Of a stretch of 64,000 bases of DNA, positions 48,509 to 57,277 are shown in pieces. Under the pieces are notes generated by a model that was given only the letters and a program-made list of their open reading frames with translations, was not told the origin of the DNA and ran no database searches. Source of the DNA: Herbaspirillum sp. WKF16 (GTDB taxonomy: Bacteria; Pseudomonadota; Gammaproteobacteria; Burkholderiales; Burkholderiaceae_D); NCBI RefSeq assembly GCF_028993615.1, contig NZ_CP118632.1, forward strand, positions 2,914,001 through 2,978,000, in the 5' to 3' direction. Numbering within the stretch: the first letter of the stretch is position 1; each line of letters begins with the position of its first letter. The position numbers were made by a program, and so were the translations under genes.

Positions 48509-49873
48509 TCAGAACAATTCGCTCAATGCGCGCTCTTCATGCAGGCGCCAGGCGCGCGCGATGATGTTGCGGGTCTCGGCTTCGCTGGCGGCGCTGGAGA
48601 AGGCGATCAGCTTGGCCGCCTTGTGCTCCAGCTCGGGGCGCGAGAGCGTGTTGCCGGGATCGCCCTTGGGCACATCCACGGCGGCGCTGAAGCTGCGGCC
48701 GTCGGTGGTCTCGACCTCGACCCGGCCCAGCCAGCGCGCCGGGTAGGCGCCGTCGACCTCGTGGTCCAGCGTCATCCTCACCTTCTCGCGGAACTGCGCC
48801 ACGCGCGGGTCCTGCAGCGCCTGCTGCTCGAACTCGGTCAGGCCGGCCTGCTGGTGCACCGCGATCAGGCCCAGCACCGTGCCCATCGAGAACTTGGCCT
48901 GGTGCACCGTCTGCGGATTGACCACCGGTCCCAGCACATCGATGGCGCCCTGGTGCACGCGCGTATTGACCGCCGCGATCTGGTCGTGGCGCAGGCCCTC
49001 GCGCCGCATCAGCACCTGCAGCGCGTCGGCGGCTGGATGGGTGTGGCGGCAGGAGGCGTGGAACTTGAAGGAAGTCTCGGCGGTGGCCCAGCGCGAACCC
49101 AGGCCATCGGTCAGCCTGGCCGGATCGGCATCCGACGACATGCCGGCCGCCATGCCTTGCGCGCCCTCCAGAATGCGCTGCGCGCCGGTGAAGCCGTCGC
49201 GCGTGAGGTAGGCCGCCAGCAGACCGTCGGCCGCGGCCTTGCCGGTGTGCAGTTGCTTGGAGTCGGCGGCGTCGCGCAGGAACTCCCACAAGCCGGCCGC
49301 CTGCGTGCCGGCCGAACCGAGCGCATGCAGGAATTTTGCAGTGTCGAAATCCATCAGCTTGCCCACCGCCACCGCGGCGGCCAGCGTGCCGACCGTGCCG
49401 GTGGTGTGGAACACGCGGTAGTGCGAGCGGCCCAGGAACTCGCCGATGCGGATCCCCGCCTCATAGCCCGCTACCGCCGCCACCAGGAAGTCGGCGCCCG
49501 ACTTGCCCAGATCCTGCGCCGCCGCCAGCGCCGCCGGGAACACCACGGCGGCCGGATGGAACACCGAACCGTTGTGCACGTCGTCCTGCTCCACCAGGTG
49601 CGAAGAGGCGCCGTTGACCAGCGCCGCGAAGTAAGGCGAACTGGACTTGCGGCTGGTCAGGATGGTGGCCGGGCCGTCCTTGGGCCCCATCAGCGCGGCA
49701 TAGCGCTCGATGATCTCGATCTGGCGCGCGCCCTTGCCGGCCAGCGCCGAGGCGAACCAGTCGAGGAACAGGTCTTCGGCACGGGCGATCACGGCCGGCG
49801 GGATGTCCTGGTAGCGCAGGCCGGCCAGGAAGGCGGCCAGGGTGCGGGAGGGGCTGTCGGTGGGCTGGCTCAT
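48509..49873 (-). CDS. MmgE/PrpD-family protein
   Basis: 454 residues covering the whole MmgE/PrpD fold (helical domain plus lid): DLFLDWFASALAGKG, ASSHLVEQDDVHNGSVFHPAAVVFPAAL, KFHASCRHTHPAADALQVL, QAKFSMGTVLGLIAV. The family contains 2-methylcitrate dehydratase and cis-aconitate decarboxylase, the itaconate-forming enzyme. A member in this position is a standing companion of itaconate clusters, with no agreed function; dehydratase, isomerase or decarboxylase activity is possible. AAGGAG precedes the ATG. Gaps of 28-29 bp to both neighbours support an operon. Confidence 0.88.
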   Translation of the reverse strand: MSQPTDSPSRTLAAFLAGLRYQDIPPAVIARAEDLFLDWFASALAGKGARQIEIIERYAALMGPKDGPATILTSRKSSSPYFAALVNGASSHLVEQDDVHNGSVFHPAAVVFPAALAAAQDLGKSGADFLVAAVAGYEAGIRIGEFLGRSHYRVFHTTGTVGTLAAAVAVGKLMDFDTAKFLHALGSAGTQAAGLWEFLRDAADSKQLHTGKAAADGLLAAYLTRDGFTGAQRILEGAQGMAAGMSSDADPARLTDGLGSRWATAETSFKFHASCRHTHPAADALQVLMRREGLRHDQIAAVNTRVHQGAIDVLGPVVNPQTVHQAKFSMGTVLGLIAVHQQAGLTEFEQQALQDPRVAQFREKVRMTLDHEVDGAYPARWLGRVEVETTDGRSFSAAVDVPKGDPGNTLSRPELEHKAAKLIAFSSAASEAETRNIIARAWRLHEERALSELF

Positions 49874-49901
49874 GGGCGTCTCCTTGTTGTTGTGCGCCGC
49901 T

Positions 49902-51068
49902 TCAGAAGGAGCGCGGCAGGCCGAGGATGTGCTCGGCCACGTAGGAATAGATCAGGTTGGTCGAGATCGGCGCCACCTGGTACAGGCGCGTCTCGCGGAA
50001 CTTGCGCTCGACGTCGTATTCGCAGGCGAAGCCGAAACCACCGTGCGTCTGCAGGCAGACGTTGGCCGCCTCCCACGAGGCCTTGGCCGCCAGGAACTTG
50101 GCCATGTTGGCCTGGGCGCCGCAGGGCTGGTGGGCGTCGAACAGTTCGCAGGCCTTGTAGCGCATCAGGTTGGCCGCTTCCAGTTCGATGAAGCTGTCGG
50201 CGATGGGGAACTGCACGCCCTGGTTCATGCCGATCGGACGGTCGAACACCACCCGCTCCTTGGCGTACTGCGCGGCCTTGTCGATGAACCAGTAGCCGTC
50301 GCCGATGCACTCGGCGGCGATCAGGGTGCGCTCGGCGTTCAAGCCATCGAGGATGTACTTGAAGCCCTTGCCCTCTTCGCCGATCAGGTTCTCGGCGGGG
50401 ATCTCCAGGTTGTCGAAGAACAGCTCGTTGGTCTCGTGGTTGACCATGTTGAGGATCGGGCGCACTTCCATGCCCCGGCCGATCGCATCCTTCAGGTTGA
50501 CGATGAAGATCGACATGCCCTCCGACTTCTTCTTCACCTGGTCCAGCGGCGTGGTGCGCGCCAGCAGGATCATCAGGTCGGAGTGCTGGATGCGCGAGAT
50601 CCACACCTTCTGGCCGTTGACCACGTAGCGGTCGCCCTTCTTCACGGCGACGGTCTTGATCTTGGTGGTGTCGGTGCCGGTGGTGGGTTCGGTCACGCCC
50701 ATCGACTGCAGGCGCAGCTCGCCGCTGGCGATCTTGGGCAGGTAGAGCTGCTTCTGCTGCTCCGAACCGTGGCGCAGCAGCGTGCCCATGTTGTACATCT
50801 GGCCGTGGCAGGCGCCGGAGTTGCCGCCGGTGCGGTTGATCTCTTCCATGATCACCGAGGCCTCGGTCAGGCCCAGGCCGGAACCGCCATACTCCTGCGG
50901 GATCAGCGCGGCCAGCCAGCCGGCCTTGGTCAGCGCGTCGACGAAGTCTTCGGGATAGCCGCGCGCCTCGTCCACCTTGCGCCAGTACTCGGGCGGGAAG
51001 GTATTGCACAGATCGCGCACTGCATCGCGCAAATCGCCATAAGCGTCATTGGGCGCCTGATACGACAT
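49902..51068 (-). CDS. Acyl-CoA dehydrogenase family flavoenzyme
   Basis: 388 residues with the full acyl-CoA dehydrogenase fold: GVTEPTTGTDTTKIKT (FAD contact), NGQKVWISRIQHSD, and the final domain. The usual C-terminal YEGT catalytic glutamate is absent (segment YQVAPISTNLI), but a Glu is present at the isovaleryl-CoA dehydrogenase position (GLNAERTL, Glu246), so an active enzyme with IVD-type base is plausible. A branched short-chain acyl-CoA such as methylsuccinyl-CoA is the contextual guess. GGAG precedes the ATG at 51068. Confidence 0.88.
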   Translation of the reverse strand: MSYQAPNDAYGDLRDAVRDLCNTFPPEYWRKVDEARGYPEDFVDALTKAGWLAALIPQEYGGSGLGLTEASVIMEEINRTGGNSGACHGQMYNMGTLLRHGSEQQKQLYLPKIASGELRLQSMGVTEPTTGTDTTKIKTVAVKKGDRYVVNGQKVWISRIQHSDLMILLARTTPLDQVKKKSEGMSIFIVNLKDAIGRGMEVRPILNMVNHETNELFFDNLEIPAENLIGEEGKGFKYILDGLNAERTLIAAECIGDGYWFIDKAAQYAKERVVFDRPIGMNQGVQFPIADSFIELEAANLMRYKACELFDAHQPCGAQANMAKFLAAKASWEAANVCLQTHGGFGFACEYDVERKFRETRLYQVAPISTNLIYSYVAEHILGLPRSF

Positions 51069-51111
51069 ATTGGGTCTCCGGAAATAAGATGGATGAAGAA
51101 TTGAATTCGTG

Positions 51112-51972
51112 TCAGCCGAGGATGGCCTCGGCCTGCATCGCCAGCTCGCCGCGCAGGTTCTGCGCCCACAGTTCGGCGGATTTTCCGTCGGCGGCCAGCT
51201 TGCCGCACAGCTCGAAGCCTTCGGTGTCGAACAGGCTGCCCACGGCGCGGAAATTGAATTCGCGCAGCACCGCCTGCGGCATCTCGCGCGCCAGCAGGTC
51301 GGCCAGCAAGGTGGCGATCAGCGGACCATGCACGATCAGGCCGGGATAGCCTTCCACGCCGGTGACGTAACTGCGGTCGTAGTGGATGCGGTGGCCGTTG
51401 AAGGTCAGCGCCGAATAGCGGAACAGCAGCACCGGGTCGGGATCGACGCGGCGCTTCCACTGCGCGCCGGCCGGCGCCGCCTTGGGCGCGACAGGCGCGG
51501 CGCCGGGCTGCGGCAGGTCGCGGTAGACGATGTCGTGTTCCTCGTGGATGCAGACCTTGCCATCGTGGCCGATCTCATGCCTGACCGTGACAAACGCCAG
51601 CGCGCCGCTGCGGCCCTGCTTGACGTCGACGCTGGCGATGCGCGAGGTCTTCTGCGCGGCCGCGCCCACCGGCAGCGGCGCCGCGAAGCGCAAGCGGCCG
51701 CCGGCCCACATGCGGCGCGGCAGCGGCACCGGCGGCAGGAAGCCGCCGCGCTTGGGATGGCCATCGTCGCCGACCTCCGACTGCGCGCAGACGGTCCAGA
51801 AATAGATCCAGTGCCACAGCGGCGGCAAGGCGTCGCCGGCTTGCGGCTGCTGCGGCCCGTCGATGGTGGCGGCCAGGGCCGAGGCGAAGGCCGGGTTGAT
51901 GTGGTCGTCGCGGCGTTCGCTCTTGTCGACCCATTGCCGCAGCATGCTCAGGTCGAGGTCGGGGTTGGACAT
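51112..51972 (-). CDS. ich: FAS1/MaoC-type hydratase, probable itaconyl-CoA hydratase
   Basis: 286 residues, two hot-dog domains. N-terminal FAS1-type dehydratase part (LPPLWHWIYFWT, GGFLPPVPLPRRMWAGGRL), C-terminal MaoC-like part with the catalytic-type FNGHRIHYDRSYVTGVEGYPGLIVHGPL. This is the mesaconyl-C4-CoA/itaconyl-CoA hydratase family; with the CaiB and CitE genes it would hydrate itaconyl-CoA to (S)-citramalyl-CoA. Frame is open upstream, but the ATG at 51972 has GAGGAG before it and starts the conserved region. First gene of the run, facing the LysR gene. Confidence 0.82.
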   Translation of the reverse strand: MSNPDLDLSMLRQWVDKSERRDDHINPAFASALAATIDGPQQPQAGDALPPLWHWIYFWTVCAQSEVGDDGHPKRGGFLPPVPLPRRMWAGGRLRFAAPLPVGAAAQKTSRIASVDVKQGRSGALAFVTVRHEIGHDGKVCIHEEHDIVYRDLPQPGAAPVAPKAAPAGAQWKRRVDPDPVLLFRYSALTFNGHRIHYDRSYVTGVEGYPGLIVHGPLIATLLADLLAREMPQAVLREFNFRAVGSLFDTEGFELCGKLAADGKSAELWAQNLRGELAMQAEAILG

Positions 51973-52286
51973 GCGCTCCTCGTTGTTCTTGTCGGAATGG
52001 AGGCAAGTCTGTGCCCGTGTTGACGCAGGGACAATCTGTATTTTTGGAAGGGGGGCTTTCGCGATTGTGAAGCCAGGCCCGCGCATCGCATGCGGCGGCG
52101 CAGCACGCAAGCGCCGGGCCACGATCGGGAAATCGGCGTAACATGAAGGCCAAACAGGGAGACGCCCACACCAGAAATTTCCGCGCAGCGCGTCATGCAG
52201 CGCCGACGGAAACGCCCCTCCCCTTCGCGTTGCCTCAATCCCGGCCGCCAACTTCCACATCGGCGCCCACCTCAGCGGACTACGAC
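51973..52286. other. Divergent control region between ich and the LysR gene
   Basis: 314 bases. It contains an inverted pair ACAATC (52031-52036) and GATTGT (52063-52068) with 26 bases between them, a possible regulator site, and no other repeat. The promoter of the catabolic run should lie here. No clear -35/-10 pair is recognised for either direction. Confidence 0.5.
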
Positions 52287-53258
52287 ATGCTCTTCGACCT
52301 GACCGACCTGCGGCTGTTCATCCTGATCGCCGAACTCAATAGCCTCACGCGCAGCGCCGAGCGCATGAACCTGTCGCTGGCGGCCACCAGCAACCGCATC
52401 AAGGAACTGGAGACGCGCTTCGGCACCCGGCTGCTCTACCGCGAGAGCAAGGGCGTGCAGCTGACGCCGGCCGGGCAGACGCTGCTGCACCACGCGCAGC
52501 AATTCATGCAGCAGGTCGAGCACTTGAAGAGCGACATGCAGCAGTACAACAACGGCATCAAGGGCTACATCCGCATCTTCGCCAACACCACCGCCGTGAC
52601 CGAGTTCATGCCGGAAATCCTGGGCAAGTTCCTGGCCTTGCATCCGCAAGTCAACGTCGCGCTGGAGGAAAGGCTGAACCACGACATCATGCGCGGCATC
52701 CAGGAGGGTACGGCCGACATCGGCATCGTCGCCGGCCCGGTGCAGGGCGACGGCCTGGAGATCCTCAACTTCTCCACCGACCGCCTGGTGCTGGCCACCG
52801 CGCTGGAGCATCCGCTGGCCGGCGCCGGCGCCGTGCCTTTCGGCGACACGCTGGAGTACGAGCATGTCGGCCTGCATGAGGGCAGCACGCTGCATCACTT
52901 CCTCAACAAGATCGTTTCCGAGAACGGCCAACGCCTCAAGCTGCGCATCCAGGTGCGCAGCTTCGAAGCCATGTGCCGCATGATCGAGACCAATGTCGGC
53001 ATCGGCATCGTGCCGCTGTCGGCCGCGCAACGCCACCAGCAGACCATGCAGCTGGCCATCGTGGAACTGGCCGAACCTTGGAGCGTGCGCGAGCGCAGCA
53101 TGGTGTTCCAGGACATCGACACACTGTCGCCGCATGCGCGCAACCTGGTCGATTTCATCCGCGAGCAGATGGCCCTGCCGGCGACCGACGACGGCAAGGT
53201 CACCGCGCTGGCCGAGGCCGTGAAGAAGAAAAGCGCGCGGGAAAAGAAAAGCGCCTGA
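52287..53258 (+). CDS. LysR-family regulator, likely controlling the itaconate-type cluster
   Basis: 323 residues. Helix-turn-helix at about 5-62 (LRLFILIAELNSLTRSAERMNLSLAATSNRIKELE), then the inducer-binding domain. The Lys-rich tail (AEAVKKKSAREKKSA) is unusual. Divergent from the hydratase gene, the usual place of itaconate-responsive LysR proteins (ItcR or RipR type). The frame is open upstream to 52143, but the ATG at 52287 begins the standard LysR N-terminus (MLFDLTDLRLF). Confidence 0.85.
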   Translation: MLFDLTDLRLFILIAELNSLTRSAERMNLSLAATSNRIKELETRFGTRLLYRESKGVQLTPAGQTLLHHAQQFMQQVEHLKSDMQQYNNGIKGYIRIFANTTAVTEFMPEILGKFLALHPQVNVALEERLNHDIMRGIQEGTADIGIVAGPVQGDGLEILNFSTDRLVLATALEHPLAGAGAVPFGDTLEYEHVGLHEGSTLHHFLNKIVSENGQRLKLRIQVRSFEAMCRMIETNVGIGIVPLSAAQRHQQTMQLAIVELAEPWSVRERSMVFQDIDTLSPHARNLVDFIREQMALPATDDGKVTALAEAVKKKSAREKKSA

Positions 53259-53403
53259 CGGCGCTTGAATCGGCTTGAGCGCGTGAAAGCGCACGCGCCT
53301 GTTCACCGTCGTCCCCCCCGGTGTCGTGCCGCGGCCGTCGCGGCGCAACGAACGACAGGGAGGGAGGCAACTTGAAGGCATGGCGGTCTTGCCCTCCTCC
53401 GCA

Positions 53404-53436
53404 ATGTCGTCCCTGCAAAAGCAGGAACCCAGTGGC
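53404..53436. repeat. REP-like palindromic element
   Basis: GTCGTCCCTGCAAAAGCAGGAACCCAGTGGCG: CCTGC/GCAGG stem with AAAA loop and the same GTCGT and CCCAGT edges as the elements at 16141-16382. It lies between the LysR gene and the convergent exporter gene. Confidence 0.75.
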
Positions 53437-53483
53437 GTTAATTGCGCACCGCAGAGCCGCCGGGCAACGAGCAGACTGCTGAA

Positions 53484-54248
53484 TCAGCCCTCGATCATCA
53501 TCCACACCGACAGCAGCAGCAGCGCGCCGCAGAACAGGATGCGCAAGCGCCGCTCCGGCAGATGGTGGGCCAGCGCCACGCCCCAGGAGATGCTGAGCAC
53601 GCCGCCCAGCGCCATCGGAAGGCCGACCGCCCAGTTGACGTGGCCGGCCTGCGCATACGTCCACAGCGCCACCAGCGTGCCGGGCGTGACCATCGCCAGC
53701 CCCAGGCCCTGCGCCGCCGTCTGCGTGGCGCCGAAGAAGGCGGTCAACAGCGGCACCGCGACGATCGCGCCGCCCACGCTGAAGAAGCCTGCCGACGCGC
53801 CGGCCGACATCCCCACCGCGAAGATGTACTTGCGCGGCAGCACGATCGGGGTCGAGGCGCTGCGCTGCTTGCGCAGCAAGGTCCACAGGTAGTACAGCGC
53901 CAGCACGCCCATGAAGGCGGCGAAGCAGAAATGCAGGCTGCGCGCATCGATGCTGGTGGCCAGGCGCGCCGAGAAGTAGGTGGTGATCACGGCCGGCACG
54001 CACATCATCGCCGCCGAGCTCCACTCGATCTTGTTGCGCTGCTTGTAGCGCCAGAAGGCGATCACCACGTTGGGCACGATCATCACCAGCGAGGTGCCCT
54101 GCGCCAGCTGCTGGTCCATGCCGTAGAGATAGCCCAGCACGGGAATGGCGATCAGCCCGCCGCCAATGCCGAACAGGCCGCCCATTGCGCCCAGCAAACC
54201 GCCCAGCAGGAAATTCAATACGCTGGACAAAAACAAGGAATCCATCAT
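53484..54248 (-). CDS. TauE/SafE-family sulfite or anion exporter
   Basis: 254 residues, seven to eight membrane helices in two halves, each with the family Gly-rich start (GAMGGLFGIGGGLIAIPVL and GASAGFFSVGGAIVAVPLL). Family members export sulfite, sulfoacetate or other small organosulfur anions. No sulfonate-metabolism genes are near, so the substrate is open. It shares its upstream region with the divergent microprotein gene. Confidence 0.9.
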   Translation of the reverse strand: MMDSLFLSSVLNFLLGGLLGAMGGLFGIGGGLIAIPVLGYLYGMDQQLAQGTSLVMIVPNVVIAFWRYKQRNKIEWSSAAMMCVPAVITTYFSARLATSIDARSLHFCFAAFMGVLALYYLWTLLRKQRSASTPIVLPRKYIFAVGMSAGASAGFFSVGGAIVAVPLLTAFFGATQTAAQGLGLAMVTPGTLVALWTYAQAGHVNWAVGLPMALGGVLSISWGVALAHHLPERRLRILFCGALLLLSVWMMIEG

Positions 54249-54325
54249 CGGTGTAAAGTTATGGGTCTGCCGCGCGGCTCATGCAAGCGAACTGCGCGGC
54301 GTTCAAATCAGAAAAGGAGACCGGC

Positions 54326-54409
54326 ATGAGCGGCGCCATCGTATTCGCGTTGGAAATGGGCGTGGTCGCCATCATCGCGCTGGCTGTCTACCTGGTGGTC
54401 AAGAAGTAG
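54326..54409 (+). CDS. Membrane microprotein (27 residues)
   Basis: Short frame encoding MSGAIVFALEMGVVAIIAL plus AVYLVVKK. Nearly all hydrophobic, one predicted membrane helix, with a Lys-Lys end. AAAAGGAGA lies six bases before the ATG, one of the best ribosome binding sites in the window. It is divergent from the TauE gene and 193 bp before the SDR gene. I recognise no family. Its function is unknown; small helices like this often bind a larger membrane protein. Confidence 0.6.
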   Translation: MSGAIVFALEMGVVAIIALAVYLVVKK

Positions 54410-54602
54410 GCCGCGGACCTTCCCCGTCCCGGCCGCCAAGCTCGCCAGTTTAGCGCAGCCCGGCCCCGCTGTCACAGGCTGGGAGCGGCCCGCGCCGGAT
54501 CTCCTCAAGTGTGCATGGCATGCATGACGTAGCACGAACGACAACACACACAACAAGCGGCATCGCAATTCGCCAATCACCTCATGCAAAGGAAGAAGAC
54601 AA

Positions 54603-55382
54603 ATGGATTTAGGACTCAAGGGTAAAACCGCGCTGGTATGCGCATCGAGCAAGGGCCTGGGCCGCGCCTGCGCGCTCTCGCTGGCGCGCGAAGGCGTGGC
54701 CGTGACCATGCTGGCGCGCGGCAAGGAAGCGCTGGAAGCGGCCGCCGCCGAGATCCGCGCCGAGACCGGCGCCGCCATCACCACCGTGGCTTGCGACATC
54801 ACCACGCCCGAAGGCCGCGCCCTGGCGCTGGCCGCCTGTCCCAGCCCGGACATCCTGGTGACCAACGCCGGCGGCCCCAAGCCCGGCGACTTCCGCGACT
54901 GGTCGCGCGACGACTGGATCGCCGCCGTCGACGCCAACATGCTGACCCCGATCGAGCTCATCAAGGCCACGGTCGACGGCATGATCGCGCGCCGCTTCGG
55001 CCGCATCGTCAACATCACCTCCAGCGCGGTGCGCGCCCCGATCGACATCCTCGGCCTCTCCAACGGCGCCCGCTCGGGCCTGACCGGCTTCATCGCCGGC
55101 CTCTCGCGCAAGACCGTGGCCCACAACGTCACCATCAACAACCTGCTCCCCGGCCCCTTCGAAACCGACCGCCTGCGCGCCACCGCCCAGGGCGCGGCCA
55201 ACGACAGCGGCAAGAGCGTGGACGACGTGCTGGCCGAACGCCGCAAGCAAAACCCCGCCGGCCGCTTCGGCGACCCGGCCGAGTTCGGCGACGCCTGCGC
55301 CTACCTCTGCAGCGCCCAGGCCGGCTTCATCACCGGCCAGAACATGCTGCTCGACGGCGGCGCCTACCCGGGCACGTTCTGA
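54603..55382 (+). CDS. SDR-fold protein lacking the canonical catalytic Tyr and Lys
   Basis: 259 residues, short-chain dehydrogenase/reductase fold. Nucleotide site ASSKGLGRACAL near the N-terminus, DILVTNAGG strand, VNITSSAVRAP (catalytic Ser present). In place of Tyr-x-x-x-Lys the aligned segment is SNGAR in LGLSNGARSGLTGF, so Tyr is replaced by Ser and Lys by Arg. The C-terminus LLDGGAYPGTF is normal. It is often labelled 3-oxoacyl-ACP reductase in related genomes, but the active site argues against ordinary oxidoreductase chemistry. AAGGAAG precedes the ATG. Confidence 0.85.
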   Translation: MDLGLKGKTALVCASSKGLGRACALSLAREGVAVTMLARGKEALEAAAAEIRAETGAAITTVACDITTPEGRALALAACPSPDILVTNAGGPKPGDFRDWSRDDWIAAVDANMLTPIELIKATVDGMIARRFGRIVNITSSAVRAPIDILGLSNGARSGLTGFIAGLSRKTVAHNVTINNLLPGPFETDRLRATAQGAANDSGKSVDDVLAERRKQNPAGRFGDPAEFGDACAYLCSAQAGFITGQNMLLDGGAYPGTF

Positions 55383-55418
55383 GGCAGCCGGCTCCGGCGA
55401 CTTTCATACGGGAAAGAG

Positions 55419-55445
55419 TTGGGCGCCAAGCAAGTGATGTATAAT
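55419..55445 (+). promoter_or_regulatory. Predicted promoter of tRNA-Ser
   Basis: Perfect -10 TATAAT (55440-55445) with TTGGGC (55419-55424) as -35, 15-base spacer (slightly short), 41 bases before the mature tRNA start. A G/C-rich discriminator (GCGCCCC) follows, common for stable RNA genes. Confidence 0.65.
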
Positions 55446-55486
55446 GCGCCCCTCGCGATGCTCCCTCACCGGGCATCCGCCGACAA

Positions 55487-55576
55487 GGAGGTTTGGGTGA
55501 GTGGTTTAAACCAGCAGTCTTGAAAACTGCCGACGGAGTGATCCGTCCGTGAGTTCGAATCTCACAGCCTCCGCCA
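55487..55576 (+). tRNA. tRNA-Ser (anticodon UGA)
   Basis: 90-base class II tRNA. Acceptor arms GGAGGTT/AGCCTCC with discriminator G and encoded CCA end; anticodon arm GCAGT-CTTGAAA-ACTGC with TGA at 55521-55523; long variable arm CGACGGAGTGATCCGTCC; T arm GTGAG-TTCGAAT-CTCAC. The long variable arm and TGA anticodon identify serine. Confidence 0.97.
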
Positions 55577-55590
55577 GAACAGCAAAAAAA

Positions 55591-55615
55591 CGGGCCTCAA
55601 TCGAGGCCCGTTTTT
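55591..55615. terminator. Terminator after tRNA-Ser
   Basis: Stem CGGGCCTC/GAGGCCCG (extendable by A-T pairs) with loop AATC, followed by five T and preceded by seven A, 14 bases after the tRNA. Bidirectional by sequence. Confidence 0.93.
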
Positions 55616-55726
55616 ATTTTCCATGAACAAAATCGCAAAAGGTCCCGGCGTCTTCCGCTCTGACGACTGAGTCCCTTCAAACGCGCACACGGCTGAGCGC
55701 GCTGCGCTTGTCGTAACGACGGCCTT

Positions 55727-57277
55727 TCAGCCGCCCTTCACCTTGAACACGCTGACCGTCTGCAGCAGCTTGGCCGCCTGGTCTTCCAGCGCCCCTGCCG
55801 CCGCTGCGGCTTCTTCGACCAATGCGGCGTTTTGCTGTGTCACCTGGTCCATTTGCGACATTGCCATGTTGATCTGGCCGATGCCTTCGGTCTGTTCGCG
55901 GCTGGCGGCGCTAATTTCCTGCACGATGTCGGTTACCCGGCCGACGCTGCTCACCACTTCTTGCATGGTGGCGCCGGCCTGCGTCACCAAGGCGCTGCCG
56001 TCGGCGACCTTGTTGACGGAGTCGTCGATCAGTTCCTTGATTTCCTTGGCCGCCGCCGCCGAGCGCTGCGCCAGTACGCGCACTTCGGAGGCGACCACGG
56101 CGAAGCCGCGGCCCTGCTCTCCTGCCCTGGCCGCCTCGACCGCGGCGTTAAGCGCCAGGATGTTGGTCTGGAAGGCAATGCCGTCGATCACGGCAATAAT
56201 GTCCACGATTCTCTTCGACGACTCGTTGATGCCGGCCATTTTCTGGATGACGTCGCCGACCACGCTGCCTCCCCGCACTGCGATCTCGGAGGCCTCCGTG
56301 GCCAGCGTGCTGGCTTGCCGCGCGTTGTCGGCGTTGTGGCCGACAGTCGATGTCAGTTCTTCCATCGCCGACGCGGTCTCTTCCAGCGAGCTGGCCTGCT
56401 GTTCGGTGCGGGAGGAGAGTTCGAGATTGCCGGTGGCGATCTGGCTGGATGCGGTGGCGACCGTATCGGTGCCGCTGCGCACTTCGCGCACGATGCCGGC
56501 CAGGTTGTCGTTCATCGTCCGCAACGCGGTGATCAGCATACCGGTCTCATCCCGGCTGGCCGCCCGGATCTCTGCGGTCAGGTCGCCCGCCGCGACGCGC
56601 TGCGCCAAAGACACCGCGTCGCCCAGCGGGGCGGTGATGCTGCGCGTCGCATACCAGGCGGAGAACGCACCCAGGGCGACCGCTGCCAGGGTCAGGGCCA
56701 GCAGGATTTCCAGGGTGACGGCATAGTCCGCGCGCATCGTGGTGATGCTTTGCTGGTTCTGCTTTTCCTGCAGTTCGATCATGGCCTGGATATCGCTGAA
56801 CCACTGGCTTTGCGGCGTCTGCACCGAGGTCTGGAGATAGCTCGCGGCCTCTTTTTCATTGGACGCTTCAGCCAGCGAAATCACCTTGTCGAAGCTCGGC
56901 CTGATCTTGGCGCGATCCGATTCGATCTCGGCGCTCAGCTTCTTGGCGGCATCGGATTTGAGCAGCGATTGCAGCCGGGCGAAGGTATCGTCGTATTGCT
57001 TGCGCGCTTTGAGCACGACGTCTTTCTGGGCGCGACGCGTCTCGGCGTCGGTATAGAGGATGATGTTGCGTAGCGAGCGCACTTCCGTATTGAGGAAGCC
57101 GCGCATGGCGTTGGCGGCGGCGATCTTGACGTTGTTCTCTTCGACGATGACCTCGGCCTGCCTGTTGTTGGCCGACAAGGATTGCCATCCCACGATGGCC
57201 ACCACGCAAAGCAGGCACAACACCACGCAGAATGCGATGGCCAGCCGCGCTCCAATCTTCAGATCCGAATACTTCAT
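55727..57277 (-). CDS. Methyl-accepting chemotaxis protein
   Basis: 516 residues. Membrane helix at about 10-32, periplasmic four-helix-bundle sensor (to about 188), second helix at about 190-212, HAMP (to about 265), then the signalling domain with the hairpin tip [36 protein letters not shown]. It transmits ligand binding to CheA/CheW. The C-terminus ([14 protein letters not shown]) lacks the NWETF-type pentapeptide that docks CheR. Ligand unknown. GGGG lies before the ATG. Confidence 0.95.
   Translation of the reverse strand: MKYSDLKIGARLAIAFCVVLCLLCVVAIVGWQSLSANNRQAEVIVEENNVKIAAANAMRGFLNTEVRSLRNIILYTDAETRRAQKDVVLKARKQYDDTFARLQSLLKSDAAKKLSAEIESDRAKIRPSFDKVISLAEASNEKEAASYLQTSVQTPQSQWFSDIQAMIELQEKQNQQSITTMRADYAVTLEILLALTLAAVALGAFSAWYATRSITAPLGDAVSLAQRVAAGDLTAEIRAASRDETGMLITALRTMNDNLAGIVREVRSGTDTVATASSQIATGNLELSSRTEQQASSLEETASAMEELTSTVGHNADNARQASTLATEASEIAVRGGSVVGDVIQKMAGINESSKRIVDIIAVIDGIAFQTNILALNAAVEAARAGEQGRGFAVVASEVRVLAQRSAAAAKEIKELIDDSVNKVADGSALVTQAGATMQEVVSSVGRVTDIVQEISAASREQTEGIGQINMAMSQMDQVTQQNAALVEEAAAAAGALEDQAAKLLQTVSVFKVKGG

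Noticed and set aside
51112..53258. Genomic island or recently transferred region
   Set aside because: Composition looks like the neighbours, and no integrase, attachment repeats or tRNA disruption border the catabolic block; the tRNA-Ser is intact and 2 kb away.
53249..53266. Intrinsic terminator at the end of the cluster LysR gene
   Set aside because: A hairpin spans the stop codon, but there is no T run after it.
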